Assembly (NCBI GenBank): GCA_026075535.2
Contig: AP026544.2
Span: 5,270,001-5,334,000 of the forward strand
From: Tricholoma matsutake
Taxonomy: Eukaryota > Basidiomycota > Agaricomycetes > Agaricales > Tricholomataceae
Reading direction: 5' to 3'
DNA length: 64,000 bases
In this document: piece after piece, positions 55,714 to 64,000 of the stretch
How positions within the stretch are numbered: position 1 is the stretch's first letter
How the letters are laid out: the number at the start of each line of letters is the position of its first letter
Notes under the pieces: generated by a model
Database searches by the model: none
What the model saw: the letters and a program-made list of their open reading frames with translations, nothing else
What the model was told of the DNA's origin: nothing
Made by a program: the position numbers and the translations under genes

Positions 55714-58700
55714 TTAAGTGGAAAGAGGTCCGGGTTTCCCTGGGTAATGAGTGTGGAAGTCTGTAACAAGTTCCTGGGTGTGATCAAGTTCCATAGCTGG
55801 AAGCCAGGAGGTTTCTTCATTGGTTCCTTGGTAACCTTCCCACTGTACGAAGTAGAGTAACTTGCATTGACAGTGGTTGTCAATCTTTGAATCGAGGATT
55901 TCTGCAATCTTGTACTCCAGTTCATTGTCTATAATGACCAGAGGAGGTGGAGGTTGAATACAATTAGGAATTGTGTTGGGAGTGTCTTCTTCTAGCTGGG
56001 AGAGATGGAATACCAGGTGGACACCCCAGAGGTGATCTGGAAGTCAAAGGGTAACCGAGTGAGTACCCGGATGGGCAATGATCTCAAAAGGGCCATAGAA
56101 CTTTTCTGAGAGCTTCTTGGAGGGTCTTGTAGTGCATAGGTGCTCGCCTTTGATGAAAGCATAATTACCGATTTTGAAGTCAGGAGCAGGTGCCCAACGT
56201 TTGTCTGCAGGACCTTGATAGCGCTTCTGTGCTTCTGAGAGTTGCTTCTGGAGTTCCTGGTGGAGATCATCAAGGTCAACCACAAAATGGCGTGTGCATT
56301 GTGAGGCTAGTTCACGCTCTGGAAAAACCATGATGTTTGGGTGGTAACCCTTGTTGGCAAAGAAGGGTGAAACTCCAGTGGAAGCTGAGGGAGCATTGTT
56401 GTATGCAAATTCCCCTAAGGGTAAAAGCTGGGACCAGTTGTCCTGTTGGTAGTTGCAGAAGATCCGCAAGTACTGTTTGAGGGTCTGGTTGAGGCATTCA
56501 GTTTGTCCATCGCCTTCTGGATGGTAACCCAAAGTGAAATGGATTTTCATGTCCAGGGCTTGCCCGAGAGAGTGGAAGAAATGGGAAATGAACTCAGAAC
56601 CCCGGTCGCAGGTGATGTGGGATGGAACACTGTGTTTGGAGAAGATGTGCATGATGAAGAGATTAGCAAGTTCTTGTGCTGTGATTTCATTTACTGTGGG
56701 GATGAAGATACCCTGCTTGGAGAGTCGGTCTACAATGACTAGGATGGCAGTGTGACCATTGGAGTCCAGTAACTGTTTGATAAAGCCCATGGAGATTGAG
56801 TTCCAAGGCCTTTCTGGGACCGGAAGTTGCTTCAGAAATCTGTAGGGTTTGTGGCGGGGAGATTTGGAGCGTTTGCAGGTAGTACAAGACTTGCAAAAGT
56901 CCTGCACAAAGGTGCGGAGATTGGGCCAGACGTATTCTCATCAGATAAGCTGAAGAGTTTTGTTTTGCCCATAGTGACCTGAGAGGATGTGGTCATGCTT
57001 GTATTGTAAGACTTTAAGATGGAGGTCCACAACATCTGGAATGTAAATCTGGTCAAAGTGGCAGAGAAGTCCACTGTCATCTAGAGACCAATTTGGGGTG
57101 GATGGTGAAGGAAGGTGTGAGGAGGAGATGGGATCAAGAGGAAGTGAAGATCAAATATCGTTGTGGAGTTTTTCAATGTCCATGAGGATGGCTTGACAGA
57201 CAATAGGAGTAGCAAGGAAAGTGGCTCGGAGGGAGGATGTGAGTTGTTCTTGAGTAAAGACTGGATGGAAGTTGCTCAGATTTACCGAGGCAAAGTCGCT
57301 ATTTCCCCCTTTGCGGTAGATGTCCCAGCATCTAGTGAGCGCATCAGGTTTAGCCCCTAGTTTACCAGGGCGGAAGCGGATGGCAAGGTTGAACTGTGAA
57401 AGATATTCTGACCACTGAGCTTGACGACGAGTAAGGAGTTTTGTGGTACTGAAGTATTCCAAGTTTTTGTGATCCGTGACCACATCTATTGGATTTCCGG
57501 AACCTTCAAGGTACTGTCGCCAGTGTTTGAAAGCTTCGAAGATAGCAAGAAGTTCCTTATCATGGGTGTCATAGTTCAATTCAGCCAGGTTGAAGGAACA
57601 AGAGTGGAATGCAACCGGGTGGATTTCTCCATCCGAGGTATAGATGGAAAGGATTTTTGCTAAGGCGTAATCTGAGGCATCTGTCTCCAAGATAGTGCGG
57701 GAATCTGGTAGCCATTGAGTGAGTATTGGGGCATGAGTGAATTCTTCTTTTAGTTTGTTAAAGGCTTCTTGACATTTCTTGCCAAAGTCCCAAGGCATAT
57801 GTTTCTGGGTGAGTCTGGTGAGCGGAATGATGATGTCAGAATATCCATGGATGAACCATCGGTAGAAGTTGCAGAATCCCAGGAAGGATTGGATATCCTT
57901 AACCTTTTGAGGTTTGGGCCAGTCGAGGATGGTTTTGACTTTATCTTTGGACATCCGGAGCCCATCTGGAGAGAGGATGAACCCCAAGTATTCCATGCTG
58001 TCTTTATGGAACTCGCATTTCTGCAGAGCAGCATAGAGGCCATTCTTCCAGAGTCTCCGGAGGACTTCCTTGATGCAAGCCTTGTGTTGACTCATGTTGT
58101 TGGAGTAGATTAAGATATCATTGAGATAGACAATGACACTGACATATAATAGGTCACTGAAGATGTTGTTCATGAGGCACTGGAAGGCAGAAGGTGCGTT
58201 GGTGAGTCCAAAAGGAACTACAAGCTTTGAGGGTTTAGTGATTATGGGGTTTTTGCAGGTTTCTGCTGGAAGGTTTGGAGTTGAAGGTGACTCACACAAG
58301 ATAGGAGAGTCAGAGGACATCGAGGGGGCAGGACCTCTTTGAACTGCAGAATGGAAATTTATTTGGCCTGAAGACCAGTCAATCAATGGATTGTATTGCT
58401 TCAGCCAGTTATGACCAAGTACTGCAGAACAGGAAGAGTCCAGCGAGGTTACATAAAATGTCAGATTGAACACTTCACCAGATGGAAAAGTGACCAGGAG
58501 TTCCACGACTTGAGTTATGGTGGAGTTACAAGTTCCATCAAATAGTCGGAGTCTGATCGGAGGAATGGTTTTGGTACTAAGTTGGTTGTCCTGCACAAAT
58601 GATGAATTGAGGAAACAATGTGAGGAACCAGAGTCGATAAGAGTTTGGATTTTTAGGGATTGTTTGGAAAGGGATAACAGGATGGTAAGGGATTCAGGAT

Positions 58701-58799
58701 CAGAAAGAGCAGACACATTGAGACAGATGTAAGCAGCCAGTTGGAAAAGGTCAATGCAACCCTCAGCCCCAATGGCATGTTCCTGAGGGTTGCAGACTA
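55714..58799 (-). pseudogene. Gypsy D Pol with internal deletion
   Basis: Protease IQTLIDSGSSHCFL (about 58630). About 200 codons, roughly the end of the linker plus the N-terminal half of RT, are missing relative to gypsy E: ITKPSKL runs directly into VVPFGLTNAP at about 58220, in frame. The RT box is YLND, not YLDD (about 58110). RNase H (ETDASDYALAKILS) is present. Integrase (56907-56044) has Gly for the first catalytic Asp (SMGFIKQL, where E has SMDFIEQL), then ITCDRGSEF and GQTECLNQ. The chromodomain (EYKIAEILDSKID, FVQWEGYQG) ends at 55714 after a frame change near 56044. Several independent lesions make it clearly dead. Confidence 0.88.
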
Positions 58800-58806
58800 T
58801 TTTTTT
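58797..58806 (-). promoter_or_regulatory. -1 frameshift site and gag stop of gypsy D
   Basis: On the minus strand gag ends CCA AAA AAA TAG: the slippery heptamer A AAA AAA sits directly before TAG (58799-58797). The -1 frame (KKIVCNPQEHAIGAEG) runs open into protease. Confidence 0.75.
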
Positions 58807-58919
58807 GGGTCTGCAGAGTCTGGCTTGGACTCAGTGACTGCTGCAGCATGGGCTTTGGCCGCTTTGGACTTCGGACAATTCCCGGCTCCATGTCCTTTCT
58901 CGCCGCAGTAGAGGCAAAG
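58797..58919 (-). pseudogene. Gypsy D Gag, C-terminal remnant
   Basis: Zinc knuckle CLYCGEKGHGAGNC followed by PKSKAAKAHAAAVTESK and the stop TAG. Everything upstream is separated by gypsy E, which starts at 58920. Confidence 0.88.
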
Positions 58920-59625
58920 TGTCAAGAACCGTTCCTTGCCCGATTGGAACCTGCATCCATCCGACTCTTTCCCACATGTCGAACATGACTTTTGTCTACG
59001 CCTCCCAATTTTGTTCCCGGCCGCCCTGCACTGCCCATGCTGCTGTGCATCAGGCCGCCTTGTACAGCATCCATGGCTGCCTTTCCAAGGCTGCCATCTC
59101 TATTGCAAATTCAACTATGGATTCCTGTGCGGCTCCCGTAGGTAATTTATCTATGCAGTCGAGACACTGCCGCAGTCTTTGTTCCTGTTCCGCATTATTC
59201 CGGACTACAGTATTTAAGCTTAGTTAGTTTCGCCTTGTATTCCTCAGTTCGTATAATGACATAGACTCAACTTTAAACTTGTCAATCTAAATCTCCTTCT
59301 ACTCCTACCTCTGTCCTCTAAGAGTCTGAACTCCATTTGACTCGACCTCTAGTCTCCCTCTGAAGTTCTAACCTCATCTGAACTTAACCTAAGTCCCTCC
59401 GTACTCCTTTCCACGTTTACCTGCACTTTCCCGTTCCTACCTCCAAACCTCCAACTTGAAATTAAGACACTGGACAAGGTGAAGGGCGCAGCTTCTTACA
59501 AGCTGAAGCCAAGTCCTTTCCATTTCCCCTCCCGCCGAATCCGCGACGACCCAACACCCTTCCATAAATAACACCTGCAGTGTCCGATCAGATTCCGATG
59601 AACCCTCCAGGATCAGATCTTAACA
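58920..59625 (+). repeat. 5' LTR of gypsy E
   Basis: 706 bp from TGTCAAGAACC to TCTTAACA. TATTTAAG near 59210 is a possible TATA box. Only 40 bp separate it from the gag ATG; no tRNA primer site could be assigned. Confidence 0.85.
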
Positions 59626-59665
59626 GTATATACAAATTCACACTTCACTCATCCATTTCCTCTCT

Positions 59666-61057
59666 ATGACCCCTACCGAGACCTGCCAGCGCACAACAAG
59701 AAACTTCCAACGTGCCGGTACTATTCCAGGGATCTCTGCAATCCAGCAATCCACCCTTTCCGACCCTCGACCCGCCACTACTTTTGGAGTGTCTTCCAGA
59801 CCCTCAAACATCTTTCAACAAATTGGCTCAGGAGCTCCCTCAATCAGTGCCAACCTCATGTCTGCCCATGCCCCGCAACCTTCTGGCAACCCAGAAGGTT
59901 TTCGATCAAGAACTCCCCTTGAGTATGTAGGAGACATCAACCAGCCTGAACCCTTCGGGTTGGAAGATCCTGGTCTAGAGGATGGACCCCCCAGCGGACC
60001 CGATGACCCTAGTGGTCCTGATGGCCCTGGGGGTGACCCCAATCCCAATGATCCTGAGGATCAACCTCCTGTGGGGGAAAACCCTGACCCAGGGGATAGG
60101 TTCATAGATGTCCTTTACAACCTCTCAGAGAGTATCCACACCCTTCGTCAGAATAACACACCCAAGACCGAAAAAATCAAAGTTTGCGACCCCGACACTT
60201 TTGACGGTGCCAATCTGAAGAAACTTAGAGACTTCTTAGTCTCCTGCAATCTTCATTTCTGTGACCGTCTGCACGTATTTTCCTCTGATGAGAAAAAGAT
60301 CATATTCATCCTTTCTTATCTTAAGGGATCAGCTCTCAGTTGGTTTGAGCCTGGTCTGAATGACCCGACAGATTCCGCACACTGGATGTGGGACTACGAA
60401 GCTTTCCTCGCCGAGCTGGAAAGCAACTTCGGTCTGCATGACCCGGTCGGAGACGCGGAAAAGGCTCTCTCTGATTTAGCAATGAAGAAAGGTGGTCGTA
60501 TCACGAAATATGACGTTGACTTCTGGGAATTAGCTTCTAGGGTCAACTGGAATGAAGCAGCCCTTCGTGACCGCTATTTCCATGGTCTTCTGCTCTGGCT
60601 TTGCATAGAAGTTCTCCAGGGTGGTAAACCCAATACTCTCACAGAACTGCGCTTGAAAGCGCAGGACAGCAATGACATCTACTGGATGCAAGAAGACAAA
60701 TCCTGTTTCGAAACAAAGAATTCCAGTAACATCACTAACTCTAGTTGGAAGGACTCTTCAAAAAGCCCTTCCCCATCGACAAACCAAGCATCTTCAAACT
60801 CCGCCCATGGTAACACCTCCAACCAGCAGTCTTCCACGACAAAGAACACTTCCCGGGACAAGCCCAAGTCATCCATCTCCGATAAGTTGGGGAAGAACAG
60901 CAAGCTTACTGGGGAGGAACGAGAACGTCGCATGAGAGAACGACTTTGTCTCTACTGCGGTGAGGAAGGGCATGTGGCAGGAAACTGCCCGAAATCCAAA
61001 GCCGCAAAAGCCCATGCATCCACTGTTGTTCCCAAGACTACAGACTCGGAAAAATAG
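59666..61057 (+). CDS. Gypsy E Gag, intact
   Basis: 463 aa without interruption. The N-terminal third is disordered and rich in Pro/Gly/Asp (repeated GPDDPSGPDGPGG-like blocks). The capsid-like region is about residues 175-330 (DTFDGANLKKLRDFLVSC, KKIIFILSYLKGSALSWFEP, ELESNFG, LTELRLKAQ). A Ser/Thr/Asn-rich linker follows, then zinc knuckle CLYCGEEGHVAGNC at about residue 432. The stop TAG (61055-61057) follows GAA AAA. The -1 frame is open across it into pol, as in D, but the site (G GAA AAA) is less canonical. Confidence 0.9.
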   Translation: MTPTETCQRTTRNFQRAGTIPGISAIQQSTLSDPRPATTFGVSSRPSNIFQQIGSGAPSISANLMSAHAPQPSGNPEGFRSRTPLEYVGDINQPEPFGLEDPGLEDGPPSGPDDPSGPDGPGGDPNPNDPEDQPPVGENPDPGDRFIDVLYNLSESIHTLRQNNTPKTEKIKVCDPDTFDGANLKKLRDFLVSCNLHFCDRLHVFSSDEKKIIFILSYLKGSALSWFEPGLNDPTDSAHWMWDYEAFLAELESNFGLHDPVGDAEKALSDLAMKKGGRITKYDVDFWELASRVNWNEAALRDRYFHGLLLWLCIEVLQGGKPNTLTELRLKAQDSNDIYWMQEDKSCFETKNSSNITNSSWKDSSKSPSPSTNQASSNSAHGNTSNQQSSTTKNTSRDKPKSSISDKLGKNSKLTGEERERRMRERLCLYCGEEGHVAGNCPKSKAAKAHASTVVPKTTDSEK

Positions 61058-64000
61058 TCCGCAACCCTCAGGATACAGCCATTGGGGCTGGGGGTTGCAT
61101 TGACCTTACCCACTTGGCTGCCTACGTTCATCTCAACGTGTCCGCTCTTTCCGACCCTGACTCCTTAACCATTCTTTTAACCTTTCCCGACTCTTCCGCC
61201 CCTTTCCGAACCCTTATCAACTCTGGCTCCTCCCACTGCTTCCTTGACTCCTCTTTTGTGTTGAATAACCAACTCAGCACAGAATCCATTAACCCGATCG
61301 GTTTACAACTCTTTGATGGAACTTGCAACTCCACCATAACTCAGATCGTCAAACTTCTGGTCACCTTCCCTGCCGGTGAAGTATTCAATTTGTCATTTTA
61401 TGTAACCTCGCTTGACTCTTCCTGTTCTGCCATACTCGGTCATAACTGGCTGAAGCAATACAATCCATTGATTGACTGGTCTTCAAGCCAACTCGCTTTC
61501 CACTCTGCAGATCATAGAGGTCCAGCACCCCCGATGTCACCTTTGTCCCCGAATCTTCCGGTAGAAATCCTCAACTCCTCCGCACTTTCCGAACCTCCCA
61601 TTCCTCCTAAATTAACACCTCCCAACATCTCCTTCATCAATGCTGCCGCTTATGTGCGTGCTAGCAAACTTCCTGGGGCAGTAGCTTTTCAGATGACCTT
61701 CGCTCCAGAAGGGTTATCCGCCCGCTCCGCCCAATCCGCTAACTCCGACCTCTCTGATATTCCTCCTGAGTATCATGAATTTGCTGATGTCTTTAATAAG
61801 ACTAAGGCGGATACCCTTCCTCTGCATCGGTCTTACGACCTCAAGATAGAGACAGAAGACAATACTCCTCCGCCTCCAGGCTGAATGTATTCTCTCTCCC
61901 CCTCTGAATTAGAAGCCTTACGAGTCTTTATTGATGAAAACGTCCACTCAGGTTTCATCCGCCCATCCAAGTCTCCGCATGGCGCTCCGATTCTCTTCGT
62001 CAAGAAGAAGGACAGTAGTCTCCAACTTTGTGTCGACTACCGAGGACTTAACCGTCTTACAAAGAAAGACCGCTACCCACTTCCTCTCATTTCTGACCTA
62101 CTTGACTCTCCCCACAAAGCCCACTTGTTCACCAAAATAGACTTGCGGCACACTTATCACCTAGTCCGCATTGCTGATGGTGATGAGTGGAAAACTACTT
62201 TCCGCACCCGCTATGGATCCTTCGAGTGGTTGGTGGTCCCCTTTGGGCTCACTAATGCACCCGTGGCTTTCCAGTGGTTTATGAACGACATCTTCAGCGA
62301 CATGCTGGATGTTTGTGTCATCGTATACCTTGACGACATCCTAATCTATTCCAACGACAAGTCCCAGCATGGGGCTCACGTCAAAGAAGTCCTCCGCCGT
62401 CTCCGGAAAAATGGACTTTACGCCTCTCCACAGAAATGTGAGTTCCACAAAGACACCATCGAATATTTGGGTTTCATCCTTTCACCGGATGGACTGTGGA
62501 TGTCCGAGGATAAAGTCAAAACCATGCTTGACTGGCCTGAGCCTAGGAAAGTTAAGGATATTCAATCCTTCTTAGGCTTTTGCAACTTTTACCGCTGCTT
62601 CATTAATGGCTATTCAGACATTGTCATCCCACTCACCCACTTGACGCGGAAATCTGCACCATGGGACTTCAACAAGAAGTGCCACGACACGTTTGAAAAG
62701 CTCAAACAAGAATTCACCCATGCCCCCATCTTAATGCAATGGGTACCTGACTCACAGATGGTACTTGAAACTGACGCTTCCGACTATGCCCTAGCGGCTA
62801 TCCTTTCAGTTTACACTGCAGATGGAGAAATCCATCCGGTCACTTTTCATTCCTGCTCCTTTAATCCTGCTGAACTAAATTACAACACCCATGATAAGGA
62901 ACTCTTGGCCATTTTTGAAGCCTTCAAACACTGGCGGCAGTACTTTGAGGGTTCCACAAACCCGGTTGATGTGGTCACCGACCACAAAAATCTTGAGTAC
63001 TTCAGCACTACCAAGTTGCTCACCCGCCGCCAGGCCCATTGGTCTGAGTACCTTTCCCAATTCAATCTTGTCATCCGCTTCCGCCCTGGGAAACTAGGGG
63101 ACAAGCCAGATGCACTCACTAAACGTTGGGACGTCTACCGCAAAGGGGGAAATAGCGACTTTGCCTCCATAAACCCAACCAACTTCTGACCTGTATTCAC
63201 ACAGGAACAGCTCACCTCTTCCCTCCGCGCCACCTATTTCACCACACCCATCCTTTGACAAGCAGTAATCATGGATGTTGAGAAACTTCACCACGACATC
63301 TGCACCTCCCTACCCCTTGACCCCTTTTCATCCGCACATCTTCTGACACCTACCGACCCCAACTGGACCATAGACGAGGCAGGTTTTCTCTGCCACTTCG
63401 ACCGGATTTATGTTCCGGACGTTGCGGATCTTCGCCTCAAAGTCCTTCAGTACAAACACGATCACATCCTCTCTGGCCACTTCGGACAAAACAAAACCCA
63501 GCAGCTTGTCCGCCGGGAATATGTCTGGCCAAACCTCTGCACCTTTGTGCAGGAATTCTGCAAATCCTGTACCACTTGCAAACAATCCAAATCACCCCGA
63601 CACAAGCCCTACGGGTTCCTAAAGCAACTTCCAGTTCCAGAATGACCTTGGAACTCCATCTCCATGGACTTCATTGAACAACTACCCAACTCCAACAGTC
63701 ACACCGCTATCCTGGTCATCGTTGACCACCTCACCATGCAAGGCATCTTCATCCCAACTGTCAATGAAATCACAGCCCAAGAACTAGCCAACCTGTTCAT
63801 CCTCCACGTCTTCTCCAAGCATGGTGTTCCGTCACATGTCACTTGTGACCATGGATCCGAGTTTGTCTCCCATTTCTTCCGCTCCCTCAGAAAAGCGCTC
63901 GACATGTGGATCCATTTCACTTCCAGTTATCACCTGCAAGGTGATGGTCAGACAGAACGACTTAATCAGACCCTGGAGCAGTACCTCCGGATCTTCTGCA
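61055..64000 (+). pseudogene. Gypsy E Pol, four in-frame TGA, 3' end outside window
   Basis: Open in the -1 frame from gag (IVRNPQDTAIGAGG). The usual Asp-Ser-Gly of the protease reads LINSGSSHCFL (about 61215), Asn for Asp. RT: LCVDYRGLNRLTKKDRYPLPL; catalytic YLDD is intact (about 62330). RNase H: ETDASDYALAAILS and TDHKNLEYF. Integrase: zinc domain HILSGHFGQNK...CKSCTTC, core SMDFIEQLP, VTCDHGSEF, GQTERLNQ, so all three DDE residues are visible. TGA at 61882, 63187, 63256 and 63643, each where Arg is likely. No frameshift seen. Confidence 0.9.

Larger units (their letters stand above)
54683..58919 (-). mobile_element. Ty3/gypsy chromovirus D, interrupted by gypsy E
   Basis: The minus-strand 3' LTR is 55232-54683 (TGTCAAGA...CTTAACA), preceded by CTAAGGGGAAAA. 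Pol and the end of gag follow up to 58919. There the element is cut inside the gag zinc-knuckle region by the 5' LTR of the related gypsy E in the opposite orientation. The 5' part of D must lie right of the window. Confidence 0.88.
58920..64000 (+). mobile_element. Ty3/gypsy chromovirus E (runs off the right edge)
   Basis: 5' LTR, intact gag, and pol up to the integrase core are in the window. It is the same family as D (gag, protease and LTR ends alike) but inserted in D in the opposite direction. It is richer in C and CpG than the other elements and has all visible catalytic residues, so it looks like one of the younger insertions here. Confidence 0.9.

Overview
The window looks like nuclear DNA of a filamentous basidiomycete, probably an Agaricomycete. 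The support is intron-rich host genes with roughly 50-200 bp introns, a Helitron whose Rep-helicase is split by a 61-bp intron, and chromodomain Ty3/gypsy elements of the kind common in mushroom-forming fungi. I see no tRNA, rRNA or CRISPR array.

Layout. 1-1005: end of a membrane-protein gene (+). 1367-4463: a clearly recognisable FIG4-type Sac-domain phosphoinositide phosphatase (-). From about 4.6 kb onward nearly everything is transposable elements. A Helitron (-; about 4.6-16.7 kb) is split by a complete 6.2-kb gypsy element (family A copy 1, 7109-13323, target duplication CTCGA). 16.8-18.7 kb holds a 21-bp tandem repeat and a 1.6-kb terminal-inverted-repeat element with smaller inverted-repeat units inside it. 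18.7-53.6 kb is one large nest. A decayed family A copy (copy 3) contains family A copy 2 (18737-37799, duplication ACCAG). Copy 2 contains gypsy B (18975-26310, TATTC) in its 5' LTR and a Ty1/copia element (28887-34407, AATGC) in its pol. Copy 3 also contains a hAT-like unit (37806-38559), gypsy C (38640-48843, TGGGG), an 859-bp foldback unit (50226-51084) and a 2.3-kb CACTA-like unit (51121-53419), the last two inside its 3' LTR. 53.9-54.7 kb is a decayed gene. 54683-64000 is gypsy D (-), interrupted by its own relative gypsy E (+), which runs off the right edge.

Decay. Reading frames in most elements are broken almost only by TGA codons, often where a sister copy has CGA or CAA. This fits C-to-T change at CpG on either strand. 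The host FIG4 exons I traced are free of it.

Most unusual. (1) Gypsy C is filled end to end with perfect short stem-loops, including through its coding region. (2) The transcribed part of the gypsy B LTR holds six consecutive hairpins; four share a 7-nt loop AAAGYCT while most of their stems differ. Also notable are -1 frameshift heptamers directly before the gag stop in B and D, and extra reading frames between chromodomain and 3' LTR in C and B. All calls are by eye; no alignment, folding or database search was run.
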